Source: UBA11606 sp964513285 (lineage in GTDB: Bacteria > Actinomycetota > Acidimicrobiia > Acidimicrobiales > Aldehydirespiratoraceae). From it: 64,000 bases of DNA. This document shows, piece by piece, positions 54,367 through 63,330 of the stretch (its first letter is position 1; every line of letters begins with the position of its first letter). The DNA lies in NCBI GenBank assembly GCA_964513285.1, contig CAZEML010000001.1, positions 1 to 64,000 of the forward strand. Direction: 5' to 3'. Under the pieces are notes generated by a model. It was given only the letters and a program-made list of their open reading frames with translations, did no database searches and was not told the DNA's origin. The position numbers were made by a program, and so were the translations under genes.

Positions 54367-56340
54367 TCACTCGTCGAGGTAGACGGTGGTGGCCAACCAC
54401 GACGCGACATCGAGCGCCGGCGCGGTGATCATCGGCTGGAACGGCGAATCGCCGGTGAAGTTGCGGCCGTACAAGAACCCGAAGTCGTCGAAGGCGGCGG
54501 CGTCATCGCCTGAGGGCGGCTGAATCACGCCATCGACGAGCCACCGGCTCGGCTCGACCTCGACGGCGAGCTCAGGATGCGCGGTGAGCGCGGCGTTGGC
54601 GAAGATCACCTCGGCATCGGTCGGCAGCGGGGGGCCGACATGGGTGGGCGTCGCGACGAAGAGATCGTGGAGCACCGACCGACTCGTGGGATACCGGCTG
54701 ACGTCGTCGGGGAGCAGGCGGTCGCCGGCCTCGCTGATCACCTGACCGACGACGAAGCCGAGTCCGACCGTCGACCAGGTCGGCGGACCGCCGAGGAATG
54801 GGAGGAGCTGCTTGGCCCCGAAGCCGGCGCCCGTGCGGAAGGCGCTCCGCAACAGGCTGCGATCCGTCGAGTCCGGCTGGAGTTCGCTCAGCGCGTGGTG
54901 GAGGTGCCCGAACCCGCGGTGGGCGCCGACGCCCGCCTCCGCGATCGCCTCCGGCGACCCGTCCACGAAGGCACCTGCGTAGAGCACTTCCAGATAGGCC
55001 CCGAACCCGGCCATGACCTCGAGCCGGGCGGTCTCGTCGGTGAAGATCTCCACGAGGACGGCGCCGCCGACGTCGTCGGTCGGCCGGATGCCGTTGTCGA
55101 GGGAGGCGACGTTGTGCCACTGCAGGTTCCACACGTCCGCGAGCACCTGGCGGAGTTCGGCGCTCCGAGGCAGGCCGAGCTCGGCAATGTCGTGGAAGAG
55201 GCCCGGGACGTGCACCTCGTATCCCTGAGCATCGATGGTCGAGCCACCGCCGAGGAAGTCATAGATCTGCTCGCTGCGGTGCGGATCGATCAGCGCCGCC
55301 TCGAACAGCGCCGCCAACCCGTCACCGAGCCGGGAGCCGCCGCTCATCCGGCTGATGCCGTAGGCCCGCTCGAGATCGGTGCCGCCGAAGGGCCCGTAGT
55401 CGTCGAACTCCATGAGTCGACGGAACGCCCCCTCCTCGAGGACCAGTCGCCGCGCCAGGTCCGGCTGACGGCCGATCGCCTCCAGCAGGACCGTGTGCGG
55501 ATCGATCAGCCGCGGGAAGAGGAACTCCGACTCGACGATCTCCATCGCGCCGGCGAGCCGCCCGTACCCACCCCAGAAGTCCGACGGGGTCGTGAAGATC
55601 CGTTCGTAGAGGTCGTACAGGAAGGCGTCGTCCCAGTCGCCGTGCAGCAAGGCGACGGGCAGGAAGTTCGTGTCGGTGTCGGGCTGCTCGAGGTGGAACA
55701 CGGCCTCGAGCACCTCGCGCCCCTCGTCGTGGTGGCTGAAGCTGGCGAGCAGCGCGCCGTAGAGCTGGAAGGTCTCGTCGAATGCAGCGGCTTCCGCCTC
55801 GGCGCTCTCGACCCAGCCCTCCTCTCGCGAGTAGCCGTGGAGATCCCACGACAGGGTGACCTCGATCATCTGATCGTGGAGGCGGTCGCGGAGCGCCTCG
55901 ATCCCGTCGGCTCCGAGTTCGCGAGCGATCGCTCGAGAGGCATCGCGGTCGGTGATCGCCCGGATGGTCAGCTCGGCCATCGCCGCGTCGTGCTCGTCGC
56001 CGTGCAACATCGCGACGAGGTCGGCCACACGCTGTCGTCGGAGATGGTCGGTGCGACGCGGGATCGCGGTGAGCACCCCGTCGGCGGCGAGGGTCTCCAC
56101 ATAGTCGATCCGCCAGGCGAGGTCGTCGTGGTCGGCACTGAGCTGATCGGCGAGCGCCTGGAGGTAGCCCACCGCGCGAGCCCCCGAATCGCCGTCGGCC
56201 AGGTAGGGCAGGAACGGCCGAGCGCTGTCGAGCGCTCGCCCGAATCCCTCGATGTCGGTGACGACCGCGTCGATCGCCCGCTGGTAGAGCCGCTCGAGAA
56301 TCTGGGCCGGGTAGACGTGGAGGACGATGGTGTCGCTCAT
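54367..56340 (-). CDS. Unrecognised large protein, possible exported effector
   Basis: 657 residues from ATG 56340, overlapping the stop of the small helical protein by one base; the 819-residue frame upstream is that gene in another phase. No signal peptide and no enzyme motif that I recognise. It is mostly helical and acidic in the first 300 residues. It has a Gly-containing segment 'GFGAKQLLPFLGGPPTWSTV' with 'GLGFVVGQVISEAGDRLLPD' (a possible hydrophobic hairpin) and ends 'ALDVASWLATTVYLDE'. Paired with a small WXG-like protein, it resembles type VII secretion substrates that travel with a small helical partner. That is inference only. Confidence 0.7.
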   Translation of the reverse strand: MSDTIVLHVYPAQILERLYQRAIDAVVTDIEGFGRALDSARPFLPYLADGDSGARAVGYLQALADQLSADHDDLAWRIDYVETLAADGVLTAIPRRTDHLRRQRVADLVAMLHGDEHDAAMAELTIRAITDRDASRAIARELGADGIEALRDRLHDQMIEVTLSWDLHGYSREEGWVESAEAEAAAFDETFQLYGALLASFSHHDEGREVLEAVFHLEQPDTDTNFLPVALLHGDWDDAFLYDLYERIFTTPSDFWGGYGRLAGAMEIVESEFLFPRLIDPHTVLLEAIGRQPDLARRLVLEEGAFRRLMEFDDYGPFGGTDLERAYGISRMSGGSRLGDGLAALFEAALIDPHRSEQIYDFLGGGSTIDAQGYEVHVPGLFHDIAELGLPRSAELRQVLADVWNLQWHNVASLDNGIRPTDDVGGAVLVEIFTDETARLEVMAGFGAYLEVLYAGAFVDGSPEAIAEAGVGAHRGFGHLHHALSELQPDSTDRSLLRSAFRTGAGFGAKQLLPFLGGPPTWSTVGLGFVVGQVISEAGDRLLPDDVSRYPTSRSVLHDLFVATPTHVGPPLPTDAEVIFANAALTAHPELAVEVEPSRWLVDGVIQPPSGDDAAAFDDFGFLYGRNFTGDSPFQPMITAPALDVASWLATTVYLDE

Positions 56341-56777
56341 CAGCGCACGCCGTGGGGCACCGGGGCACGCGAGGACTGCACGGGGTCGAACACCACCGGA
56401 GGCGGTGTCACTCCCGCCAGCGCAGCGGCCGACGCCGCTTCGGCCGCGAGGGCATCGAGATGGTTCGCCTCGCGGCGATAGTCCGACGCCGTGAGCTCGA
56501 GCACCTCGGCTCGGCGGCGGACCTGACCGACGACCTCGGTGATCGCCAGCCGAGCCCGGGCCAAGTTGCGAGCACCGGAGAATCGGAGGCGCATGCGGCT
56601 GGCGGTCGCGGCCCGGGAATCCCACACCTCGGTGGTGTGGCGGTTCAGGACGGGTGTCAGCCGATGTTCGAGTGCCTGGTTGTGCCGCTCGAGGGTGACC
56701 GCGACCTCGCGGGCCGCGACGGCGTCGCGCTCGGCCCGATCGGCGGCGACGCGAAGAGCGGCAGCATCGGTTGGCAT
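56340..56777 (-). CDS. Small helical protein, WXG100-like
   Basis: 145 residues from ATG 56777, with GAGGAG 7 bases upstream. It is almost all predicted helix with two long heptad-like stretches: 'RVAADRAERDAVAAREVAVT' and 'ITEVVGQVRRRAEVLELTAS', joined near 'TEVWDSRAATASRMRLRF'. A Trp between two helices in a 100-residue core is what WXG100/ESAT-6-like proteins show, here with Ser in place of Gly. It ends in a Pro-rich tail. Translationally coupled to the large downstream gene, so the two probably work together. Confidence 0.65.
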   Translation of the reverse strand: MPTDAAALRVAADRAERDAVAAREVAVTLERHNQALEHRLTPVLNRHTTEVWDSRAATASRMRLRFSGARNLARARLAITEVVGQVRRRAEVLELTASDYRREANHLDALAAEAASAAALAGVTPPPVVFDPVQSSRAPVPHGVR

Positions 56778-56831
56778 CGACTGACTCCTCTGACCGGCCC
56801 CGAGACACGACACGGGGCGACAACAAGTCAG

Positions 56832-56860
56832 AAGGTATGGAAAAGCACGAAAGTTGTCAA
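56832..56860 (-). promoter_or_regulatory. Promoter of the helical/large protein pair
   Basis: Minus strand: consensus TTGACA (56855-56860), 17-base spacer, TACCTT (56832-56837). The expected transcript start lies about 48 bases before the ATG at 56777. The -35 element is perfect and the spacing ideal, in an AT-rich island between the two genes. Confidence 0.7.
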
Positions 56861-56882
56861 GAGGCCTTGAAGACTGCGTCGG

Positions 56883-58799
56883 TCACGCGAGTTCGGGGCG
56901 ATCGCGGAAGTGCTCGAGCGCCTCGGGGTTCGCGAGCGCCTCGACGTTCGCGATCGGTCGACCGACGATCACGTCGCGGACGGCGAGCTCGGTGATCTTC
57001 CCCGAGCGGGTGCGAGGGATGTCCGCCACCGACGCGATCACCGCGGGGACGTGGCGGGGGGTGACCTCCTCGCGGATCTTGGTGCGAATGCGGGTCCGGA
57101 GCTCGTCGTCGAGGTCGTGGCCTGGCGCCATCTTCACGAACAGGACGATCCGGGTGTCGCCGTCCCACGGCTGCCCGACCACGACGCTCTCCTCCACCTC
57201 CGCCATCGTGTCGACCCGCCGGTAGATCTCGGCCGTGCCGATCCGCACGCCACCGGGATTGAGGGTCGCGTCGGACCGACCCGAGATCACGAACCCGCCA
57301 TCGGCGGTGCGGGAGACGAAGTCGCCGTGGTGCCACAAGCCCGGGAACCGGTCGAAGTAGGCGGCGTCGTACCGCGTGTCGCCCGGATCGTCCCAGAAGC
57401 GCAGCGGCATCGACGGGAACGGCGTACGGCACACGAGCTCGCCTTCCACGCCGATCTCGACCGAACCACCATCGGGGCCCGCCACGTCGGTGTCGAGCCC
57501 CAGGGCGGGCACCTGGATCTCTCCGGCCCGCACGGGCAGCATCGGATTCCCGAGGACGAGGCAGCCGCAGAGGTCGGTGCCGCCCGAGATCGACGCCAGG
57601 TGGACATCGGTGGCCAACGCGTCGTACACGAACGCGAATCCCTCCGGGGACAGGGTCGAGCCGGTCGACGCGACCGAGCGCACCGTCGCCAGATCGTGGG
57701 TGTCGATCGGCCGGATCCCGGCGTTGGCGCAGGCATCGAGGAACTTCGCCGACGTCCCGAGGAACGTCACGCCGACCTCGTCGGCCAGATCGAACAGTCG
57801 GTTCGCGTCGGGGAAGGTCGGGGCGCCGTCGTAGAGCACGACCGTCGCGCCGGTGCCGAGGGCCGACGCCAGCCAGTTCCACATCATCCAGCCCGCGGTC
57901 GTGAAGTAGAAGACACGATCGCCGGGCGAGATGTCGCAGTGGAAGACCTGCTCGACCAAGTGCTTGAGCAGCACGCCACCGGTCCGGTGCACGATGCACT
58001 TCGGCTTGCCGGTGGTCCCCGAGGAGAAGAGCACGTACCACGGGTGATCGAACGGCAAGGCCTCGAAGGTCAGGTCGCCCGCCTCGACCTCGTCGAGCCA
58101 ACCGGGCTCGACGACCACGGAGCGTTCGAGGCTCGGGAGGGCGGCGACGATCTCGTCCAGCCGGCCGGCGCAGTCGTGCCGTTTGCCGTTGTAGGCGTAG
58201 TCGGGAACCGAGAACAGCACCGTGGGCTCGATCTGTCCGAATCGATCGATGACCCCGTCGGTCCCGAAGTCGGGTGAGGTGCTGGCGAACACCGCACCGA
58301 GGCCGGCGGCGGCGAGCATCACCGCGATCGTCTCGGGCCGATTTGGCAACCAGGCGACCACCCGATCGCCGACACCGACGCCCGAGTCGCGCAGGATCGT
58401 CTGGATCCGGGCCACCATGTCGTGGAGTTCGGCCCGGGTCACATCGACCGCCTCACCGTCCTCACCGCGGAAGAGGATCGCGGCCTCGTCGGACGGCTGG
58501 CCCAGCAACTGCTCGGCCACGTTCAGTGTCGCGTCGGGGAGGAACCGGTGCTCACGAAGCCGAGCGCCCGGCTCGGACAGCCGTTCGCCCCGATCGCCGA
58601 CGATCCCGAGTTCGTCCCAGGCCAGCGCCCAGAACGCGCCGGGATCCGCGATCGACCAATCGTGGAGCACGGCGTAGTCGGCGACCGGATCGCCGGAGTA
58701 CTGCAGGCCGTGATCCGCCGCGGTGCGCGCGAACAGGCGGTGCAGGTTGGCCCCGGCGACCCGTTCGGCGCTCGGCGACCACAAAGGAGCATTCGTCAT
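56883..58799 (-). CDS. Acetoacetyl-CoA synthetase
   Basis: 638 residues from ATG 58799. ANL-superfamily motifs: P-loop 'VLFSSGTTGKPKCIVHRTGG', 'WMMWNWLASALGTGATVVLY', 'SISGGTDLCGCLVLGNPMLP', 'DFVSRTADGGFVISGRSDAT' and the acylation Lys in 'RTRSGKITELAVRD'. The N-terminal 'LHDWSIADPGAFWALAWDEL' and the 'HRTGGVLLKHLVEQVFHCDI' region fit acetoacetyl-CoA synthetase better than acetate-CoA ligase. It activates acetoacetate with ATP and CoA. An ADC-family gene (35951) is in the window but not linked. Confidence 0.88.
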   Translation of the reverse strand: MTNAPLWSPSAERVAGANLHRLFARTAADHGLQYSGDPVADYAVLHDWSIADPGAFWALAWDELGIVGDRGERLSEPGARLREHRFLPDATLNVAEQLLGQPSDEAAILFRGEDGEAVDVTRAELHDMVARIQTILRDSGVGVGDRVVAWLPNRPETIAVMLAAAGLGAVFASTSPDFGTDGVIDRFGQIEPTVLFSVPDYAYNGKRHDCAGRLDEIVAALPSLERSVVVEPGWLDEVEAGDLTFEALPFDHPWYVLFSSGTTGKPKCIVHRTGGVLLKHLVEQVFHCDISPGDRVFYFTTAGWMMWNWLASALGTGATVVLYDGAPTFPDANRLFDLADEVGVTFLGTSAKFLDACANAGIRPIDTHDLATVRSVASTGSTLSPEGFAFVYDALATDVHLASISGGTDLCGCLVLGNPMLPVRAGEIQVPALGLDTDVAGPDGGSVEIGVEGELVCRTPFPSMPLRFWDDPGDTRYDAAYFDRFPGLWHHGDFVSRTADGGFVISGRSDATLNPGGVRIGTAEIYRRVDTMAEVEESVVVGQPWDGDTRIVLFVKMAPGHDLDDELRTRIRTKIREEVTPRHVPAVIASVADIPRTRSGKITELAVRDVIVGRPIANVEALANPEALEHFRDRPELA

Positions 58800-58822
58800 G
58801 GTGCTCACACTACGGTCTCTCC

Positions 58823-59857
58823 GTGGCCAGTCTCCCGAGACCACTGATTCGACGACCACTCACGATCACCGTCGCCACGCTGCTCGCGGTCGTTCTCGCC
58901 GCGGCGAGCGTCATCGCGGTGCCCGTGCTGTACCTCGCCGACCTGGTCACCGGCTCGCCCCAGGGACGCCGCACCCGCGCCTGGCTGCTGATCGCCGCCA
59001 CGCTCTGGACCGAGGTGATCGGTGTCGTCGGCGCCAGCGCCCTCGCCGTCTGGTACGTCAACGGCCGGCGCAACCCCGACGGCTGGCTGTCGACCAACTA
59101 CCGGCTCGAGCACTGGTGGTGCCGCCGTCACATGAAGAACCTCGGCCGGTTCGCCGGCGTGAGCGTCACCCTCGCCGACGGCACGGCACTCGAGGGCGGG
59201 CCCAGCATCATGGTGGCTCGCCACTCGAGCCACATCGACGCCATCGTCCCGCTGCTCGTCCTCGCCGACAACGACCGGTTCGCCCGGTACACCCTCAAAG
59301 AAGACCTCAAGTGGGCGCCCGCGATGGATCTCGTCGGCGACCGCACCCCCAACGTGTGGATCAACCGGAGCACGCCGGGATCCGAGATGTTCCAGCAGGT
59401 CGAACAACTCGCCGCCCACATGCCCGACGACGGCACGTGTGTGATCTTCCCCGAAGGCACGTTCCGCACCCAGGAGCGCCACGAGCGGGCGATCGAACGG
59501 CTGCGCAGCAGCCGCGAAGACCTCGCCGACAAGGCGAACGGGCTCCGCTACGTGCTCCCGCCTCGCCCCGCCGGCACGCTGGCGCTCATGCGCGGTGCCC
59601 CCGACGCGGACATCATCGTGCTCGCCAACGTGGGTGTCGAGGGTCGCAGTTCGGTGCGCGAGATCATCGCCACGATCACCGAACAACGACCGATCGAAGT
59701 CCTCGCGACCCGACACCCGCGCGAGACCGTGCCGACCGACGAAGACCTGATCAACTCGTGGCTCATCGAGCGATGGATCGAGATGGACGACTGGATCCAC
59801 CATCGCGTGCTCGAACGCGAGAGTGAAGCCGGCGACACCGGAGCGGGCACCGGGTGA
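58823..59857 (+). CDS. PlsC-superfamily acyltransferase, membrane-bound
   Basis: 344 residues from GTG 58823; no earlier start is compatible with the divergent synthetase gene. Two N-terminal hydrophobic segments ('ITVATLLAVVLAAASVIAVP', 'LLIAATLWTEVIGVVGASAL'), then acyltransferase motifs: 'MVARHSSHIDAIVPLLVLAD' (His-x4-Asp), 'WINRSTPGSEMF' and 'TCVIFPEGTFRTQE'. This longer form resembles lysophospholipid acyltransferases of the AGPAT 3-5 type. It acts at the membrane in glycerolipid synthesis. Its stop overlaps the next start by 4 bases. Confidence 0.85.
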   Translation: MASLPRPLIRRPLTITVATLLAVVLAAASVIAVPVLYLADLVTGSPQGRRTRAWLLIAATLWTEVIGVVGASALAVWYVNGRRNPDGWLSTNYRLEHWWCRRHMKNLGRFAGVSVTLADGTALEGGPSIMVARHSSHIDAIVPLLVLADNDRFARYTLKEDLKWAPAMDLVGDRTPNVWINRSTPGSEMFQQVEQLAAHMPDDGTCVIFPEGTFRTQERHERAIERLRSSREDLADKANGLRYVLPPRPAGTLALMRGAPDADIIVLANVGVEGRSSVREIIATITEQRPIEVLATRHPRETVPTDEDLINSWLIERWIEMDDWIHHRVLERESEAGDTGAGTG

Positions 59858-60645
59858 GTTCTCACGTCGACGTGCTCGGCAGCGCGGCGACGGCCGTCGT
59901 GGTGCTGATGGTGGTCACCTGGCTGATCAGCCTCATCCGGCGCGACGCGAGCATCGCCGACATCGTCTGGGGCCTCGGGTTCGTGGTGATCGTGTGGGTC
60001 GCCTCCGGGGTCGGCGACGGTCTGAGCGATCGCCGAGGCCTGTTGGTCGCCATGGTCACGATCTGGGGTCTTCGGCTCGCGATCCACCTCACCTGGCGAA
60101 GCCGCGGCGAGCCCGAGGACTTCCGCTACCAGTCGATGCGACGACGCGCCGGCGACCGCTTCCCCCTCACGTCACTCTTCACCGTCTTCTTGCTCCAGGG
60201 CGCGCTGATGTTCGTCGTCAGCCTCCCGGTCCAACTCGCGATGACCCCCGCCGAACCCGCGATCGGTGTCGTCGCCGTGATCGGTGTCGTCGTCTGGGGG
60301 GTCGGCCTGTTCTTCGAGACGGTCGCCGACGCCCAGCTCGCTCGCTTCCGGCGCGACCCCGACAACCAGGGCGCGGTGCTCGATTGGGGTCTCTGGCGCT
60401 ACAGCCGCCACCCCAACTACTTCGGTGACATCTGTGTGTGGTGGGGGTTGTTCCTCGTCGCCGCGGAGACCACCGATGCCCGTTGGGCGATCGTCGGCCC
60501 GATCCTCATGACCCTCCTGCTCGTGCAGGTCACCGGCGTCGCCATGCTCGAGCGCGGCCTGCACACCCGACGTGACGGCTACGCCGACTATGTCGAGCGA
60601 ACCTCGCCACTGCTTCCCCGTCCCCCGAAAGGCGCCTCCTCATGA
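59854..60645 (+). CDS. DUF1295 family protein, steroid 5-alpha-reductase-like
   Basis: 263 residues, GTG start overlapping the acyltransferase stop (GTGA). About six membrane helices and the typical stretches 'DASIADIVWGLGFVVIVW', 'RSRGEPEDFRYQSMRRRAG', 'LWRYSRHPNYFGDICVWWGL' and 'RDGYADYVERTSPLLPRPP'. These belong to DUF1295, a 3-oxo-5-alpha-steroid 4-dehydrogenase/isoprenylcysteine methyltransferase-like group. It probably reduces a lipid or steroid-like substrate with NADPH. Same transcript as its neighbours on both sides. Confidence 0.9.
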   Translation: MSSHVDVLGSAATAVVVLMVVTWLISLIRRDASIADIVWGLGFVVIVWVASGVGDGLSDRRGLLVAMVTIWGLRLAIHLTWRSRGEPEDFRYQSMRRRAGDRFPLTSLFTVFLLQGALMFVVSLPVQLAMTPAEPAIGVVAVIGVVVWGVGLFFETVADAQLARFRRDPDNQGAVLDWGLWRYSRHPNYFGDICVWWGLFLVAAETTDARWAIVGPILMTLLLVQVTGVAMLERGLHTRRDGYADYVERTSPLLPRPPKGASS

Positions 60646-61418
60646 CCACCCCCGCTGCGGATCCCGCCGATCTCGCCTTCGCGATCGAGCTCGCTGTCGA
60701 AGCAGGTGCGTCGACGCTCGAGTGGTTCCAGAACGCTGCGCTCGCCGTCGAACACAAGAGCGACGGTTCTGAGGTCACCGCCGCCGACTTGGCGGCCGAG
60801 ACCCTGGTGCGAGCCCGGCTCGCCGAACGCTTCCCCGCGGACGGCGTGGTCGGCGAGGAACACGACGACACCGAGGGCACGAGTGGACGGCGATGGGTCG
60901 TCGACCCGATCGACGGCACCAAGGCGTTCACCAAGGGGGTGCCGCTCTACTCGACGCTGATCGCGCTCATCGACGAGCACGGCCCCGCCGTCGGCGTCAT
61001 CCACCTCCCCGGACTCGACGAGACCGTCGCCGCCGGCCGCGGCCTCGGTGCGACCTTCAACGGCGTGCCCTGCCGCGTGTCGGACCACGCCACCCTCGAC
61101 GGGGCCTACGCGACCACGAGTGCCATGGGGTACTGGCCGCCTGCGGACCTCCAGCGCCTGCTCGACAGCGGTGTCGAGTTCCGGACGTGGGGCGATGCGT
61201 ACGGCTACGCGCTCGTCGCGTCAGGGCGAGCCGAAGCGATGATCGACCCGCTCGCCAACCCGTGGGACGTGGCGCCCATGGCGGTGATCATCCCCGAGGC
61301 CGGCGGCCGGTTCTCGAACTACGACGGCGTCGAACAAGCCGACTCCTGGGAGCGCCACAGCGGCGTCGCGACGAACGGTCTCGTCCACGACGACCTGCTC
61401 GCGCTGTTCGACACCTGA
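60642..61418 (+). CDS. hisN: Histidinol-phosphatase, inositol-monophosphatase type
   Basis: 258 residues, overlapping the previous stop (ATGA). IMPase motifs: 'GVVGEEHDDTEG' (Glu ligand), 'WVVDPIDGTKAFTKGVPLYS' (two Asp ligands and Gly-Thr) and 'PLANPWDVAPMAVIIPEAGG' (distal Trp-Asp). The 'DPIDGTKAFTKG' form and 'TLIAL' resemble HisN, the last missing phosphatase of actinobacterial histidine synthesis, more than SuhB or CysQ. Assignment within the superfamily is by motif only, and no his genes are adjacent. Confidence 0.82.
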   Translation: MTTPAADPADLAFAIELAVEAGASTLEWFQNAALAVEHKSDGSEVTAADLAAETLVRARLAERFPADGVVGEEHDDTEGTSGRRWVVDPIDGTKAFTKGVPLYSTLIALIDEHGPAVGVIHLPGLDETVAAGRGLGATFNGVPCRVSDHATLDGAYATTSAMGYWPPADLQRLLDSGVEFRTWGDAYGYALVASGRAEAMIDPLANPWDVAPMAVIIPEAGGRFSNYDGVEQADSWERHSGVATNGLVHDDLLALFDT

Positions 61419-61424
61419 CCGAGA

Positions 61425-62072
61425 TCAGTTGTCCATGAAGAACTGCTCGGCCTCGTCGTAGTTGCGATCGGGGTCGAACGGCGGCGCACCGACCGCACCC
61501 TCACAGGACGCGCCCGCCTCGGGAGCCGTCTCCGACACGCGTCCGAGGTAGGTGTCCATGAATTCGGCGAAGACGGTCTCGCCGATGCGCTCCAGCGCCA
61601 GCTGCCGATCCCAGGCACTGACGACGATCGGGTTCTGCAGGCCCGGATACGGCGAGGCGATGAAGTGGCCGTCGAGGCCGACGACCGCCGCGATCTCATC
61701 GACCAGCACGGGGTCGAGATCGGGGTCGTAGGCGATCCAGATGGCACCGTGCTCGAGCGAGTGCACTGCCGTCTCGTCGCGGATCGGCTCGGTGTAGAAC
61801 CCACAGTTCTGCCAGGTCGGGAAGTGCGACCCGCTGGTCGGGGGGCTGGTGGCGTACTCGACCGGGCACAGCACGTGGGTGGCGCCCTGGTTGTCGAGCT
61901 CGGTGATCACGTTCAGCTCGAGTTCGGTCGGCGCCGGACGGGTCACGTCGGGGCAGTCGCCGTCGCTTCCGGCGAGCTCCTCATCGGCAGGGGTCAATCC
62001 ACACGCGGACGCGAGGAGCGCGAACACCGCGACGAGTATGACAACGGGGGAAAACAGGGAGTGGCGGCCCAT
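61425..62072 (-). CDS. DUF3105 lipoprotein
   Basis: 215 residues from ATG 62072; a GTG at 62084 in frame is an alternative. Lipoprotein signal with lipobox LLASACG. The mature part carries the DUF3105 signature: 'PPTSGSHFPTWQNCGFYTEP' and 'ETAVHSLEHGAIWIAYDPDL', with conserved His and Cys residues that could bind metal. It ends 'AEQFFMDN'. Function unknown; these proteins are common on the surface of actinobacteria. Convergent with hisN. Confidence 0.88.
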   Translation of the reverse strand: MGRHSLFSPVVILVAVFALLASACGLTPADEELAGSDGDCPDVTRPAPTELELNVITELDNQGATHVLCPVEYATSPPTSGSHFPTWQNCGFYTEPIRDETAVHSLEHGAIWIAYDPDLDPVLVDEIAAVVGLDGHFIASPYPGLQNPIVVSAWDRQLALERIGETVFAEFMDTYLGRVSETAPEAGASCEGAVGAPPFDPDRNYDEAEQFFMDN

Positions 62073-62153
62073 ATGGACCGCCACTCTACCCTCGGGGGGT
62101 GGGGAGAAATCCCTGCCCGCCCGGCACAGCTGCGCCGGACGGGCCGTATCTGG

Positions 62154-63107
62154 TCAGAACATCTGGCGGCCAGCGACGGCCGGGGCGTCTGACTCGATCA
62201 GGTTGATCAGCTGCATGCGATCGGCGAACTCCGACGCTTCCGCGATGCCCTTGGCGTAGGTCGCCTTGCGACGGGCGACACGACCGCTGACTTCGCTCGG
62301 GTCGGGCTGGTCGGCCAGGTACTGGGCCTCGATGCCCTCCTGCAGCATGAGCAGCGACTCGCTGCGGAGCTGGCTGATCCGGCTCTCGGTGACGCCGAGG
62401 AAGTCGGCGAGATCCTGCGAGGTGCGACCCTCGAGGAAGTAGCCGACCACGACGAGGCGGTGGCGCTCGGGCAACAGCGAGATCGCGTCACGCAGATAGC
62501 CGTGGAGCTCACGGGTCTCGAGCTCAGCGGACGGTTCGACCGACTGCTCGTCGACCAGGACATCGACCAGGGTGAGGTCCTTTTCGACCTCGTCGGCGGT
62601 CTCGTGCTCGAGGGCGAGGACGACGCTGCGGAACATGCGGTCCTGCAGACGGTTGAGCTCGCTCTGGCTCATGCCGAGGGCGTCGGCCATCTCTTCCTTG
62701 TTCGGCACCCGGCCGAGTTCGGTGGCGAGGCGCTGCTCGGCGTTCTCGAGCTTGCGGGCGAGGTTGCGGACCGAGCGAGGCGCCCAGTCAGCGGCACGGA
62801 CGGCGTCGAGAATGGCGCCCCGGATGCGCTGGGCGGCGAACCGCTCGAAGGGCACGCCGCGGGCCTCGTCGTAGCGACGGGCGGCCTCGACGAGGCCGAG
62901 TGCGCCGGCACGGGCCAGTTCGTCACGATCGACGTGGCGGGGGAAGTGGACCGCCACCTGGAACACGATGTGCTTCACCAGCGGGAGGTTGTCCTCGATC
63001 ATCTCCGCCAGTTCGGGCTCCATCGAGCCCGCACCCTGGGTGGGTCGCACCCGACGCCGACTGGCTCGTGTGCTTCGCATCCGCTGTTCCTGTTCGCCCT
63101 GGTTCAT
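62154..63107 (-). CDS. RNA polymerase sigma factor, WhiG/FliA type
   Basis: 317 residues from ATG 63107, with GGGAG about 10 bases upstream; the longer frame from 63221 lacks a good site. Sigma-70 regions: region 2 'DNLPLVKHIVFQVAVHFP', 'LARAGALGLVEAARRYDEAR' and 'GVPFERFAAQRIRGAILDAV', region 3 'LGRVPNKEEMADALGMSQSE', region 4 'LPERHRLVVVGYFLEGRTSQ' and 'LADFLGVTESRISQLRSESL'. The 'RIRGAILDAVRAADW' sequence is typical of the sigma-28/WhiG group. A basic N-terminal extension and a C-terminal tail of about 60 residues are unusual. Target genes unknown; no flagellar genes are nearby. Confidence 0.92.
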   Translation of the reverse strand: MNQGEQEQRMRSTRASRRRVRPTQGAGSMEPELAEMIEDNLPLVKHIVFQVAVHFPRHVDRDELARAGALGLVEAARRYDEARGVPFERFAAQRIRGAILDAVRAADWAPRSVRNLARKLENAEQRLATELGRVPNKEEMADALGMSQSELNRLQDRMFRSVVLALEHETADEVEKDLTLVDVLVDEQSVEPSAELETRELHGYLRDAISLLPERHRLVVVGYFLEGRTSQDLADFLGVTESRISQLRSESLLMLQEGIEAQYLADQPDPSEVSGRVARRKATYAKGIAEASEFADRMQLINLIESDAPAVAGRQMF

Positions 63108-63330
63108 CGCCCCGGTATCTCCCTCGGTCGCCGCTGGAGGGACGTCCCCCAACGTTCCAGCAAGAGGGTTCTCGGCGCGTTCCGCGACGAGCTTTAGCGA
63201 TTTTCGGAAAATCTTTTCCACTGATCCCGCATCGTCTGGATCTCGCTGAAACTTCGGCGGAGAAGCCGGCGACCTTTACGGCCAATTCGGCTCATCTTCC
63301 ACCACATCGAACGGCCCAGTCGGGGCTGGG

